Assembly: GCA_002347605.1 (NCBI GenBank)
Contig: DDXN01000001.1
Location: 1-64,000, forward strand
Direction of reading: 5' to 3'
Source of the DNA: Candidatus Dojkabacteria bacterium UBA2259
GTDB lineage: Bacteria; Patescibacteriota; Dojkabacteria; SC72
Length of the DNA: 64,000 bases
A program made the translations under genes and the position numbers. Shown piece after piece: positions 18,676 through 28,834 of the stretch; within the stretch, counting starts at the first letter, position 1, and each line of letters opens with the position of its first letter. The notes under the pieces were generated by a model. The model had not been told where the DNA came from. It saw nothing but the letters and a program-made list of their open reading frames with translations, and did no database searches.

Positions 18676-19092
18676 TTATTCCTCTTTTGGTTTTTTGGCA
18701 CCATACTTAGATCTAGCCTTCTTTCTACCTTTTACACCAGCAGTATCATACTTACCCCTTACTACAATATATTTAACACCTGGTAAGTCTCTTTTTCTAC
18801 CTGCTTTAACCATTACTACTGAGTGTTCCTGAAGATTGTGTCCCTCACCTGGTATATATGCAGTTACTTCCATTCCATTTGAAAGCCTTACTCTTGCAAC
18901 CTTACGAAGTGCTGAGTTAGGTTTTTTAGGAGTCATAGTTTTAACTTGAATACATACAGCCCTCTTAAACGGGTTATTAACTCTTTTATACCTATTCTTT
19001 AAAGGATTAAAATTTGTAGCTAAGGCGATATGTTTCCTTTTCTCTTTCTTAGCTTCCCTAGGTTTTCTTATCAACTGATTAATAGTCGGCAT
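18676..19092 (-). CDS. rpsL: 30S ribosomal protein uS12
   Basis: A 138-residue decoding-centre protein. It starts [18 protein letters not shown] and carries the conserved loops [18 protein letters not shown] and the [12 protein letters not shown] segment with the [17 protein letters not shown] end. Lys residues in the streptomycin loop (TPKKPNSA, and the GRKRDLPG loop) are the sensitive-type residues. A TATAAT box (19100-19105 on the reverse strand) ends 7 bases before the ATG, so rpsL-rpsG can be transcribed apart from rpoBC as a leaderless message. Confidence 0.98.
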   Translation of the reverse strand: MPTINQLIRKPREAKKEKRKHIALATNFNPLKNRYKRVNNPFKRAVCIQVKTMTPKKPNSALRKVARVRLSNGMEVTAYIPGEGHNLQEHSVVMVKAGRKRDLPGVKYIVVRGKYDTAGVKGRKKARSKYGAKKPKEE

Positions 19093-19099
19093 GGTTCGT

Positions 19100-19105
19100 A
19101 TTATA
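19100..19105 (-). promoter_or_regulatory. Internal -10 box ahead of rpsL
   Basis: On the reverse strand TATAAT ends 7 bases before the rpsL ATG at 19092, in the 25-base gap after rpoC. This predicts a leaderless rpsL-rpsG transcript. Confidence 0.5.
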
Positions 19106-19117
19106 CAACAAAATCAA

Positions 19118-22100
19118 TTAAATTTTAATCTCTTCTAGATCCTTTATCTCTGTTAGCGCAGCACTCGCTCCAGATGGAATCCTTCTTCCAATTATTACAT
19201 TCTCTTTCATACCTCGAAGGAAGTCTGTCTTACCAAGAATTGCACTATTAGTTAAAACTCTTACCTGCTCTTGGAATGACATAGCCGAAAGGAAGCTTTC
19301 TGTATACAGTGCAGAGGCTTTAATACCAAGTAATTTTGGAACTATTCTAGCTTTTCTCTGTCCCTTATCTACAAGTATTCTGTTTTTTACATCTGATACA
19401 AACCTATTTACCATTGATCCAACCAAATACTCGGTATCCCCTGAGCTCATAACTTTTCCTAATCTTGCCATCTGTCTAATAATTACCTCAATATGAAGGT
19501 CATCAATTGCAACAGCTTGCTCATTGAAAACTTTCTGTACTTGATCAAGTATGTACTTTTGTGCAACCTGAAGACCAGCGACCTCTGCTAACTTCTTAGG
19601 GTCAACTGCACCACCTACAAGTTGTGTACCTGCCTCAATCTCTTGGCCATCATGAACCAAAATCTCAATATTTGGTAAAACAGATACGCTCTCTTCTGCT
19701 TTAACTGAGCCCGAAAGAGTTAATACTCCTCCCTCTATTTTCACATCACCCTCAAACGGTGCCTGTTTTTCCATCCCCTCAGAATCAATATATATAGCTT
19801 GACCACCCTTTACCTTAGCTCCATCAGTAACCAATACACTCTTAGCATCAGAAACAACTTCTTCTTTTATCATATCTCTCTTTCCTACAATTGTTATTGT
19901 TGCGGAATCATCTTCTGCCCTATCTATATGTACCTTTCCACTAATACTGGATATTTCGGCTTCTGCTTTTGGAGACCTTGCTTCAAACAACTCTTCAATC
20001 CTAGGCAATCCTTGTGTTATATCTGTGGTCTGAACACCTCCTTTATGGAATGTCTGCATAGTCATTTGGGTACCAGGTTCACCAATGGATTGAGCAGCAA
20101 TTACTCCAACAGCTTTACCCATTTCTATCTCTTCACCATTTTCCAGATTAAGACCGTAACACTTCTTACACATTCCTAAGGGTGATTTACATAGAATTGG
20201 TGTTCTAACAGATACCTCTTCAATTCCCTCATTGTTTATTTTTTCTGAAAGCTCTCTTGTAATCTGTTCGTTCTTTTTGATTATGACATTTCCTTTGGAA
20301 TCTTTTAAATCCTTTGCAACTACTCTTCCAAACAATCTTTTGTCAAATGGCATTCTTCTATCATCACTTCTTCTAATTGGGAATCCGTCTCCTTCATATC
20401 CACAATCGTCAACCCTAATTATTACATCATGTGCAACATCGACTAATTTTCTAGTTAAATAGCCTGAAGAAGAAGTCCTTAAAGATCTATCAGCAATACC
20501 TTTTCTTCCACCATTTGCTGAAACAAAGTATTCAAATGCATTAAGCCCATCTCTATAGTTTCCCTTAATTGGAAGTGGGACCCAATTTCCTCTAGAATCC
20601 CTAACTACACCTTTAATTGTTAATACCTGTCTTGCCTGAATCTTTCCACCATTTGCCCTTGATTCAACCATTTCATATACAGGATTATTCTTGTCCAATG
20701 TCTTCCATGCTTCATCTGCTAAATCAGAAGCAAAGTCATTCCACATCTCTGTAGAAAGATTAATCTTCTCTTTCTCAGTAATCAGTCCTTGAAGATAGTT
20801 TTCCTGGAGTTGAATATCCTTCTCTTCCATCTCTTTAATCTGAAGTTTTACATCAAAATCTACCTTACAATCTTCAGTACCAAATGAGAAACCAAGGTTA
20901 GTAGCAAATTTAAATCCCATTTCTTTGAGATTGTCTAAAAGCTCAACTACTACTTCTAAAGGATATTTATCCTTTATGCCTTCAACAATATGTGAGATTG
21001 TTTCTCCACTAACTCTTTCGTTAACAAATGGGTATCCTTGTGGCATGATACTGTTGAAAATACATCTCCCAACAGAAGTACTTACTACTTCTTCACCGAT
21101 TTTAACAAGTATCTCCTCACTTATACTAATAATCTCTCTTTCATATGCTTTTATTGCTAAATCAACTGAACCAAAGATTCTTGGTTTTTTACTCTCGTTT
21201 TTGTCAGTCATTAGGTAGAAACCAATTAACATATCTTTTGCTGGGGTAGCTAATACCTCGCCATTAGATATATTAACAATATTTCTAGATGCCATAATAT
21301 CTCTTTTAGCCTCTTCTAATGCCTCTTGGGTTAGAAGTACATGAACAGACATTTGATCTCCATCGAAGTCGGCATTGAAAGCTTTACATACTAATGGGTG
21401 TAACCTAATAGCTTCTCCCTCAACTAGCTTAGGATAGAAGGCTTGAATACTATATTTGTGTAGTGTAGGCGCACGATTCAGCAACACAGGTTTCCCATCT
21501 ATGACCTTTTCTAAGATATCCCATATCATATCCTCTTCCTCTTCTATCATGTCTTTTGCAACCCTAACATTTGGTGCAAACTCTTTATCTAATAGCTCGT
21601 GTATTACAAAGGGCTTGAACATCTCTAGTGCAACAGACTTTGGGATACCACACTGGTCTAATTTCAAGCTAGGGTCTCCAACAATAACGGCACGGCCAGA
21701 GTAGTCAACTCTTTTACCTAGAAGATTCTTTCTAAAGATTCCCTTTTTACCTCTTAAATCGTCCGTAAGTGATTGGTATGGTAATCTCTTACTGTTCATC
21801 ATAGCCTTAGATGGCCTATGAGAGTTATCTATTACAGCATCCACAGACTCTTGGAGCATTCTTTTCTCATTTCTTAATATTACATCTGGTGCTCCTATCT
21901 CAATCAATCTAGCTAACCTATTATTTCTGTTAATTACCCTCCTGTACAAATCATTTAAATCAGAAGTAGCAAATTTACCCCCTGAGAGAGGAATAATTGG
22001 CCTTAACTCTGGTGGAAGTACTGGCAGAATCTCAATAACCATCCAACTTGGGTCAATACCATTTTGATTAAAACCTTCTAGATACTGTATTCTCCTTATT

Positions 22101-23002
22101 GTAGAAAGTTTTTTATCTCCTTTCTCTTTCTTAACATCCCTTCTTAATCTTTCTAACTCTTCATCAACATTAAGATCTTTTAGAAGTTTCTTTACTGCCT
22201 CTGCACCCATCATCGCTGTAAAGAAAAGTAGCTCTCTATCATACAGATCAATATATTCATCCTCCGTTAATACTGACCCTATTTCAACTTTTTCAATAAT
22301 CTGCTGTAATTTAGAGTAGAAGTTATCAACCTCTTCCTCTCTCTCTGCGAAATCTTTTCTTACCTTTGCAACCGCCTGTTTTTTTCTGTGATCTAACTGG
22401 TTAATCTTAAAATCTGTTCCTCCCTTTTCCTTTTTGGAAGCTTTGATATCTGCATCGTATGTAGCCTCTGTTGCTTTTAACTCCTCTTCTAACTCAACCT
22501 TTAGGTCATTAAATTCATCTTTCTTTAACTTCTCAATCTTTGATACCATATCCTTTCTCTTGTCCTCTTCAATCTCTACCACCATATATCTTGTGTAGTA
22601 TATTACAGACAAGAGTTTCTTATGTGACATATCCAAAACGATAGACATCTTGTTAGGAATCCCATATGCAAACCAAACATGAGCCACAGGAACAGCTAAC
22701 TTGATATGGCCCATTCTCTCTCTTCTTACATCCTTAGTAGTAACTTCTACACCACACTTATCACAAACTATTCCCTTATATCTAATCTTTTTATACTTAC
22801 CACAGTAACATTCATAGTTTTTTGTAGGACCAAATATCTTTTCACAGAACAAACCATCTGGTTCAGCTCTAAATGTTCTGTAGTTGATTGTTTCAGCTTT
22901 TGTTACCTCTCCATATGACCAATCCAGTATCTGGTCAGAAGAGGCTAACGTTAGTCTTAATGCATCGAAATCTTCGAATGCGTTTTTAGTATGATTATTC
23001 AT
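19118..23002 (-). CDS. rpoC: RNA polymerase beta' subunit
   Basis: A 1294-residue subunit. The N-terminal zinc finger (CYCGKYKKIRYKGIVCDKCG), the absolutely conserved catalytic FNADFDGDQM and the second zinc site (CKSPLGMCKKCYGLN) are present, as is the trigger-loop region QSIGEPGTQMTMQTFHKGG. Residues 140-240 hold a Lys/Glu-rich coiled-coil section. It forms the active-site cleft with RpoB. It overlaps rpoB by 8 bases, and a strong AGGAGGT lies 8 bases before its ATG, so translation is coupled to rpoB. Confidence 0.99.
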   Translation of the reverse strand: MNNHTKNAFEDFDALRLTLASSDQILDWSYGEVTKAETINYRTFRAEPDGLFCEKIFGPTKNYECYCGKYKKIRYKGIVCDKCGVEVTTKDVRRERMGHIKLAVPVAHVWFAYGIPNKMSIVLDMSHKKLLSVIYYTRYMVVEIEEDKRKDMVSKIEKLKKDEFNDLKVELEEELKATEATYDADIKASKKEKGGTDFKINQLDHRKKQAVAKVRKDFAEREEEVDNFYSKLQQIIEKVEIGSVLTEDEYIDLYDRELLFFTAMMGAEAVKKLLKDLNVDEELERLRRDVKKEKGDKKLSTIRRIQYLEGFNQNGIDPSWMVIEILPVLPPELRPIIPLSGGKFATSDLNDLYRRVINRNNRLARLIEIGAPDVILRNEKRMLQESVDAVIDNSHRPSKAMMNSKRLPYQSLTDDLRGKKGIFRKNLLGKRVDYSGRAVIVGDPSLKLDQCGIPKSVALEMFKPFVIHELLDKEFAPNVRVAKDMIEEEEDMIWDILEKVIDGKPVLLNRAPTLHKYSIQAFYPKLVEGEAIRLHPLVCKAFNADFDGDQMSVHVLLTQEALEEAKRDIMASRNIVNISNGEVLATPAKDMLIGFYLMTDKNESKKPRIFGSVDLAIKAYEREIISISEEILVKIGEEVVSTSVGRCIFNSIMPQGYPFVNERVSGETISHIVEGIKDKYPLEVVVELLDNLKEMGFKFATNLGFSFGTEDCKVDFDVKLQIKEMEEKDIQLQENYLQGLITEKEKINLSTEMWNDFASDLADEAWKTLDKNNPVYEMVESRANGGKIQARQVLTIKGVVRDSRGNWVPLPIKGNYRDGLNAFEYFVSANGGRKGIADRSLRTSSSGYLTRKLVDVAHDVIIRVDDCGYEGDGFPIRRSDDRRMPFDKRLFGRVVAKDLKDSKGNVIIKKNEQITRELSEKINNEGIEEVSVRTPILCKSPLGMCKKCYGLNLENGEEIEMGKAVGVIAAQSIGEPGTQMTMQTFHKGGVQTTDITQGLPRIEELFEARSPKAEAEISSISGKVHIDRAEDDSATITIVGKRDMIKEEVVSDAKSVLVTDGAKVKGGQAIYIDSEGMEKQAPFEGDVKIEGGVLTLSGSVKAEESVSVLPNIEILVHDGQEIEAGTQLVGGAVDPKKLAEVAGLQVAQKYILDQVQKVFNEQAVAIDDLHIEVIIRQMARLGKVMSSGDTEYLVGSMVNRFVSDVKNRILVDKGQRKARIVPKLLGIKASALYTESFLSAMSFQEQVRVLTNSAILGKTDFLRGMKENVIIGRRIPSGASAALTEIKDLEEIKI

Positions 23003-26000
23003 TCTCTATGACCTCCTCAGACTTTTTAGAAATTAATTCCATATTTAAACAGAGAGCGTTTAGCTCTTTTATTAATACTTTAAAAGATTCTGGAACATTT
23101 ACACTCTCTATCTTCTCTCCATGAATTATAGCTTTGTAAGCACTAGACCTACCCTTTATGTCATCAGATTTAATTGTTAACATTTCTTGCAAAGCGTAAG
23201 GTGCACCATGAGATTCAAGTGCCCAGACTTCCATTTCTCCAAATCTCTGTCCACCTCTCTGAGCTTTTCCACTTAAAGGCTGTTGTGTTACTGCAGTATA
23301 TGGTCCAGTGGATCTAGCATGAACCTTTTCATCAGCAATATGGTGTAACTTTAATATATACTTCATACCTACTGTAACCTTTCGTGGGAATTTCTTACCC
23401 GTTCTACCATCGTATAGATCTGTTTTTTGTTCAATTTTATACCCCTGCTTCTTCATTTCCTTTTCTAACCACTCCATATTTACTTCCTCAAAAAGTGGGA
23501 ACGCAAATTTATCCTTAAGAAGTTTCGCATACAGTCCGAAGTGAACTTCCTCTGCTTGACCCATGTTCATTCTTTTTAAGAAAGTAGGTGTAAGAACAAT
23601 ATCAACTGGTTCCCCATCTGCTGTAAAAGGCATATCCTCAATTGGGCGAATTGCAGAAACAGTGTTTTTATCCCCATGTCTACCTGATATTTTATCTCCA
23701 TAACCTAATTTTTTAGTATCAGCAACCCATATCTTTACCTCTTCTAACACTCCAGGTGGTAATTTGTCTCCCTTGTTTGCAGAGAGTCTCTGAGAGTGTA
23801 TTACAATTCCTTCCTCTCCATGTGGTAATCGAAGCGAGTTATCTCGGACATCACTTGCAGACTCACCAAAGATTGCTCTAAGCAATCTTTCCTCAGCTGT
23901 TAATTCTTTTTCTCCCCTTGGTGCAATAACACCAACAAGAATGTCTCCTGCCTTTACTTTCATTCCTTCTCTTACTATTCCTAACATATCTAATTTTTGT
24001 AAAATCCTATCATTAACATGTGGAATATCAGCTGTAATTAACTCAGGTCCTAACTCTGTATCTCTTACTTCAACCTTATGCTCTCTAATGTTTATGGATG
24101 TTAAAAGATCATCTCTAACAATTCTTTCAGAGATAACCACAGCATCCTCATAGTTATACCCTTCATAGAACATTAAAGCTGCCCTAAGATTTATACCAAT
24201 AGCTAATTCACCTCCTACACATGTAGGTCCATCAACTATGGCATCTCCTTTTTTAAATTTCTGACCCAGTTTTACTGCTGACTTCTGTGAGAAAGACCTG
24301 TTATCATTTGTTCTGTAGAAGTTAACTAATTTGTAATCCTGTATCCCATTCTTTTTGTATTTAACAGTCACCCTGTTTGCATCAACATACGTGACCTCTC
24401 CATCGTCTATTGCAAATACTGACCAGTTAGATTGTCTTGCAACAATTTCTTCAACCCCAGTCCCAACTAATGGTGCCTCCTGTTTAACTAAAGGAACTCC
24501 CTGTCTCTGCATATTAGCACCGGCTAGTGCTCTCATCGCTTCGTCATGAGAAACAAATGGAATTAAAGCCATACCTAAACCTGCCTGTTGATATGTTAAT
24601 ACATCTACATGACTAACAAGATTAACATCCTCTAAAATGAAATCTCCTGCGTGTCTTACAGGAACTAATAGCTCAAGTATGTTGTTGTATTCATCAGTAT
24701 TAACAGATGGAATACTAATATATTTATCCTCTTCATCCAAAGCATCAAAGTAATCAACCTCTTCAGAGATGAAGGGCTTTACTTTAAGTGTCTTAATATC
24801 TTTTTTAGCAGTAATTTTTTCAGACAATTCTTTTGTAATCATTGTCCCACTCTTTGCGATTCCTTTTATATCCTCATCTAATATCCTGTTTAAGACCTCT
24901 GTTTTGGTATTCTTTACACTCTTTTTTACTCTTCTGTATGGAGACTCTAAAAATCCATACTCATTTACTCTTGCAAGAATGGAAAGCTGTGTAACTACAC
25001 CTATATTTGCACTCTCAGGACTTGTTACTGGGTCAAATTTCGCATACTGAGAGTTATGAACCTCACGAATTGAAAAGGTTGCCCTCTCTTTGACAATACC
25101 ACCAGGACCAGCAGCTGTAACTTTCCTTTTATGCTCTAATTCAGCTAGAATATTTGTTTGATCCATAAATGCAGAAAGCTGATTTGCACCAAAGAAAGAC
25201 TGAATGGAAGCTGCAATAGGTTTTGTACCAACTAACATAGATGGAGTAACCTTTGCATCCTGTCCATACAAACTCATTTTATCTTTGATATTCTTCTCTA
25301 ATCTTCTAATACCAGCAAGTAACTGTCTCTCTAATACTTCACCCACACTTCTAATTCTCCTATTAAAGAGATGGTCTATATCATCTGGTGCATCTACACC
25401 ATTATTTATTCTTATTAATTTCTTTACTATTAATATGATATCTTCCGGATACAAAACTGCTTCATCTGGTTTATTTACATCGTATGATGTTCCTAATTTT
25501 CTGTTTAACTGATATCTTCCAATTTTACCCAAATCAAACTTTCTTTTATTAAAGAAATTGCTCTTAATATATTTTTCTGCACTCTCTATGGTAACGGATT
25601 CGTCTGGTCTTAATTTGTTGTAAATACTAATAATTGCATCCTCTTTGCTCTTTGTAAAATCTCGAGCTAATGTAGCCTCTATATATTTGTACTCCTCATG
25701 TGTATCCACATCTTTAAAAAGTTTAAGAATCTCCTGATCACTCTCGTAACCAAGAAGTCTTAAAAATTCAGTAACTAATACCCTCGGTCTTTTAGGTAAT
25801 ATTCTCATTGAGATAACATTGTATTTATTTGTTTCTATCTCATACCAAGGACCTCTTCCAGGCATAAGTCTTGCTTTATACAAAGTTCTGTATGGAAGAA
25901 CATCTGCCTCTTCAAAGAGAACTCCCTCGGCTCTGACTATCTGGTGTGTAACAACTCTTCGAACACCATTAACTATAAAGGAACCATCATCTGTCATCAT

Positions 26001-26348
26001 TGGTAAATCTGCAACAAAAATCTCTTGCTCTTTAATCTCTCCTGTCTTGTTGTTTAGAAGTTGAACTGTTGCATATACAGGAATTTCATAGGAAAGCCCC
26101 TTTGCTAAAGCTTCCTCTATACCTCTGTACGGATCTCCATATCTGAAAGATTTGAATTCCAGTGTCCACATCCTCTCCATTGTGTCCTTTACTGGGTTGA
26201 TTTCCTCAAAGAGTCTATCAAAACCTCCGTCATAAAAATCTTTGAACGAAGATTTCTGAGCTTCTATTAGACTGGGTATCTCGAATGAAGAAGAGAAGCC
26301 TTTTCCGAGATTCAATCTAGAGGCTCTATTTCGCTTGGGTTCTATCAT
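22995..26348 (-). CDS. rpoB: RNA polymerase beta subunit
   Basis: An 1117-residue subunit, slightly shorter than typical. Conserved blocks seen include the rifampicin-pocket region FFGANQLSAFMDQTNILAEL and KRKVTAAGPGG, the GEGYNYEDA-like FYEGYNYEDAVVISERIV, KLPPG, KISGRHGDKNTVS and the C-terminal SGKAQRGGQRFGEMEVWALE. Gln/Asp/His positions of the rifampicin pocket are partly altered (DQTN, and HKRK as expected), so drug response cannot be read. It heads rpoB-rpoC and shares a 260-base divergent region with ftsK; no rplL precedes it. Confidence 0.99.
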   Translation of the reverse strand: MIEPKRNRASRLNLGKGFSSSFEIPSLIEAQKSSFKDFYDGGFDRLFEEINPVKDTMERMWTLEFKSFRYGDPYRGIEEALAKGLSYEIPVYATVQLLNNKTGEIKEQEIFVADLPMMTDDGSFIVNGVRRVVTHQIVRAEGVLFEEADVLPYRTLYKARLMPGRGPWYEIETNKYNVISMRILPKRPRVLVTEFLRLLGYESDQEILKLFKDVDTHEEYKYIEATLARDFTKSKEDAIISIYNKLRPDESVTIESAEKYIKSNFFNKRKFDLGKIGRYQLNRKLGTSYDVNKPDEAVLYPEDIILIVKKLIRINNGVDAPDDIDHLFNRRIRSVGEVLERQLLAGIRRLEKNIKDKMSLYGQDAKVTPSMLVGTKPIAASIQSFFGANQLSAFMDQTNILAELEHKRKVTAAGPGGIVKERATFSIREVHNSQYAKFDPVTSPESANIGVVTQLSILARVNEYGFLESPYRRVKKSVKNTKTEVLNRILDEDIKGIAKSGTMITKELSEKITAKKDIKTLKVKPFISEEVDYFDALDEEDKYISIPSVNTDEYNNILELLVPVRHAGDFILEDVNLVSHVDVLTYQQAGLGMALIPFVSHDEAMRALAGANMQRQGVPLVKQEAPLVGTGVEEIVARQSNWSVFAIDDGEVTYVDANRVTVKYKKNGIQDYKLVNFYRTNDNRSFSQKSAVKLGQKFKKGDAIVDGPTCVGGELAIGINLRAALMFYEGYNYEDAVVISERIVRDDLLTSINIREHKVEVRDTELGPELITADIPHVNDRILQKLDMLGIVREGMKVKAGDILVGVIAPRGEKELTAEERLLRAIFGESASDVRDNSLRLPHGEEGIVIHSQRLSANKGDKLPPGVLEEVKIWVADTKKLGYGDKISGRHGDKNTVSAIRPIEDMPFTADGEPVDIVLTPTFLKRMNMGQAEEVHFGLYAKLLKDKFAFPLFEEVNMEWLEKEMKKQGYKIEQKTDLYDGRTGKKFPRKVTVGMKYILKLHHIADEKVHARSTGPYTAVTQQPLSGKAQRGGQRFGEMEVWALESHGAPYALQEMLTIKSDDIKGRSSAYKAIIHGEKIESVNVPESFKVLIKELNALCLNMELISKKSEEVIENE
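23011..23017 (-). promoter_or_regulatory. Strong Shine-Dalgarno site for rpoC
   Basis: The reverse strand reads AGGAGGT, 8 bases before the rpoC ATG at 23002, within the last codons of rpoB. Same sequence and spacing as the AbiEii site at 4065-4071. Confidence 0.85.
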
Positions 26349-26608
26349 AGAACAGTGATTTATAGGTTATAAATTACATCCAACAAAGCGATAAATCCTA
26401 AACCACTCTAAAAATGATCTAGGAAAACTGTAATAACCGCTTTAATTAAAGCAAAAATTAGGTAACTTAGCGAGTCTATCACATTTGAACGATATAGTCA
26501 AAGGATTCTTACATCTTTTGCAATCCTTTTACATAAAGGATAATATATGTTGAGGAGTCTTTGTCAAAAGACCTATGTTCCTCTATTATTATATATATCT
26601 TTACTACG
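26349..26608. other. Divergent regulatory region rpoB / ftsK
   Basis: A 260-base gap without genes. It holds a perfect 14-bp palindrome, GCTTTAATTAAAGC, at 26439-26452 and the two hairpins listed separately nearer ftsK. The rpoB promoter should lie in the left part; TATAAC/TATAAA stretches at 26360-26378 on the reverse strand are candidates. Confidence 0.4.
26523..26583 (+). promoter_or_regulatory. Paired hairpins in the ftsK leader
   Basis: First stem: ATCCTTT (26523-26529) with AAAGGAT (26535-26541). Second stem: GAGGA-GTCTTT (26552-26562) with AAAGAC (26567-26572) and, after a 6-base bulge, TCCTC (26579-26583). The GATAAT/TAATAT between them could be a -10, which would put the second hairpin at the 5' end of the ftsK message. 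Confidence 0.4.
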
Positions 26609-28813
26609 ATGTCACGGAAGAAAAAAAAGAAAGAAATCAATATTAAAAGCTCAGAGACCAAAATATTCTTTGGTTTAGTACTTCTGGTGCTTGGTATTGC
26701 ATTGATTTTAACCCCCTTTATTAAAGACGAAGCCGATATCTTCATCTACATCTCAACTTTACTTGGGTGGCCATCAATGGTTTGGGGAATAGCCGTTAGT
26801 GCAATATCAATTAATTTACTTACTCAGGGTAAGAATTTTAATAAAAAGATTCAGATATTAGGATTTCTTCTTCTTTCTGTCTCACTTAACACCCTTTTAA
26901 CTTTCTGGATTCCTGTCGACACATTAGAAAACACAGCTACTTTGCAAAAAGCAGGTGGTACTCTTGGAAAAATTATTCATGTTGCACTAAATGATACAAT
27001 GGGCGATATTTTAGAGCTCATAATAGTACTAATAGTACTAATCGTTGCCTTCTCCTTCATAACTGGAATAGCCATTAAACAGATTGCAGAGGTAATTAGC
27101 CAACTCTTTACAAAGATTAATATAAATGATTTGAAGGGGAAAATTGGAAGTACTGTAAGTGAAGGGAAGATGATAATTAGTGGAGCAGATGGTGAGGATG
27201 ATGGCTTAGATATTGATCAAAACGAGCAGATACATATTCAAGAGGGTATCCACGAGATAGCCCAAAATCCTGTCATAGCTCCAATAAGTCCAATTCCTGT
27301 GGAACCGAACCTAGTTGATAACAACAAGAGTCACAATATTGATACTGCTCCTGCTAAACCAAAATATCTAAACTGGAAATATCCAAGTATTGATAAGTTA
27401 CAAGAACCCTTAAAAACAGAACAGCCAAAAGAGGTCTACAAAAATGAAGCAAGAGTAATTGAAAGTGTACTTAGAAGTTTTAAAATCCCTGCAAAAGTTG
27501 TAGAGATTACGATAGGACCAACCGTTGTAAGATACGCCCTTTCCATACCTGCTGGTGTTGCAGTAAATAGAGTTAAAAGACAAAGTAGCGATATAGAGGT
27601 GGCACTAAGAGTATCAAGAGGTATGATGAGAATAGAAGCCCCTATACCAGGTACATCATATATAGGAATAGAGATACCAAATAAGAGTCCTAACTACGTG
27701 TATATGAAAGAGATGGCTAGAAAACTCCTTTCAGAAGCAGATAGATATGAGCTTCCTCTAATACTTGGAAGGGATATTGCTGGAAAACCTGAAATTAGAG
27801 ATTTAGTTAATATGCCACATCTTTTAGTTGCAGGTATGACCAGAGCTGGAAAATCTGTAGGTATAAACTCCATACTTGGAGGTTTTCTTCTTTCTAAAAC
27901 ACCTGATGAATTAAGGTTACTTCTTGTAGACCCTAAAATTGTTGAAATGGAGGCATATAATGGGATACCACATCTACTTGCACCAGTTATTAACGATATG
28001 GAACTTGTTGTTAATGCACTGCAGTGGGCAATAGTTGAAATGATGAAAAGATATAGAATGTTAAAGCAGGTATTAACAAAAAATATTGTTCAGTACAATC
28101 AGAAAATGGGGTACCCTGCAATGCCATATTTAATAATCGTGATCGATGAAATGGCTGACTTAATGCTTGTTGCAGGACCAGAGGTTGAAGCAAAAATACA
28201 AAGAATTGCGCAAATGGGAAGAGCTGTTGGTATACACTTAATTCTAGCCACACAAAAACCCGTAGTTACAGTAATAACTGGATTAATAAAATCGAATATC
28301 TCAGGAAGAATAGCCTATGCAGTACCCTCTGCAATGGACTCTAGGGTAATACTTGACCAAACAGGAGCAGAAAATCTCTTAGGTAATGGTGATATGTTGT
28401 ATAAAGATCAAACAATGTCTAAACCAATCAGAATCCAAGGCTGCTTTATATCCACTGAAGATACAATGGATATTATTGAACAAATAAAGACACAGAGTAT
28501 TGAAGAAAACGAAGATGATAAAGTAGATATTATGAAATCTGTTAACTCCGGAATCGGAACCAGTGGGATATCAAACGAGCGAGACCCTGAGTTCCCTCAG
28601 GCACTCCAGGTAGTCATATCAGAGGGAAAAGCATCTGCATCTTTACTACAAAGGAGGTTAAGTATAGGGTACAACAAGGCAGCAAGACTAATGGAACAGC
28701 TTGAAAAGGCTGGCGCTATAGGTAAACAGGATGGAGTCAAACCAAGAGAAGTACTTGTATCATCTTCCTCTGATATCCTGGGAAAATCAGATGATATGTC
28801 GGAGGATTTCTAG
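26609..28813 (+). CDS. ftsK: DNA translocase FtsK/SpoIIIE
   Basis: A 734-residue septal DNA pump when started at the ATG at 26609 (MSRKKKKK), which puts a basic tail before the first membrane helix; an upstream in-frame TTG is unlikely because it falls in the leader hairpin. About four membrane helices span residues 15-170, then a variable linker, the RecA-like motor with Walker A (GMTRAGKSVGIN) and Walker B (YLIIVIDEMADLML), and a C-terminal gamma winged helix (ALQVVISEGKASASLLQRRL) that reads KOPS-like DNA marks. It moves chromosomes through the closing septum. It leads a forward run with rodZ and dnaG. Confidence 0.95.
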   Translation: MSRKKKKKEINIKSSETKIFFGLVLLVLGIALILTPFIKDEADIFIYISTLLGWPSMVWGIAVSAISINLLTQGKNFNKKIQILGFLLLSVSLNTLLTFWIPVDTLENTATLQKAGGTLGKIIHVALNDTMGDILELIIVLIVLIVAFSFITGIAIKQIAEVISQLFTKININDLKGKIGSTVSEGKMIISGADGEDDGLDIDQNEQIHIQEGIHEIAQNPVIAPISPIPVEPNLVDNNKSHNIDTAPAKPKYLNWKYPSIDKLQEPLKTEQPKEVYKNEARVIESVLRSFKIPAKVVEITIGPTVVRYALSIPAGVAVNRVKRQSSDIEVALRVSRGMMRIEAPIPGTSYIGIEIPNKSPNYVYMKEMARKLLSEADRYELPLILGRDIAGKPEIRDLVNMPHLLVAGMTRAGKSVGINSILGGFLLSKTPDELRLLLVDPKIVEMEAYNGIPHLLAPVINDMELVVNALQWAIVEMMKRYRMLKQVLTKNIVQYNQKMGYPAMPYLIIVIDEMADLMLVAGPEVEAKIQRIAQMGRAVGIHLILATQKPVVTVITGLIKSNISGRIAYAVPSAMDSRVILDQTGAENLLGNGDMLYKDQTMSKPIRIQGCFISTEDTMDIIEQIKTQSIEENEDDKVDIMKSVNSGIGTSGISNERDPEFPQALQVVISEGKASASLLQRRLSIGYNKAARLMEQLEKAGAIGKQDGVKPREVLVSSSSDILGKSDDMSEDF

Positions 28814-28834
28814 ATTTGATATACTCTCTTTAAT

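Noticed and set aside
26439..26452. Palindrome GCTTTAATTAAAGC between rpoB and ftsK as an operator
   Set aside because: Only one copy, AT-rich and not placed at an obvious promoter; kept as part of the region description only.
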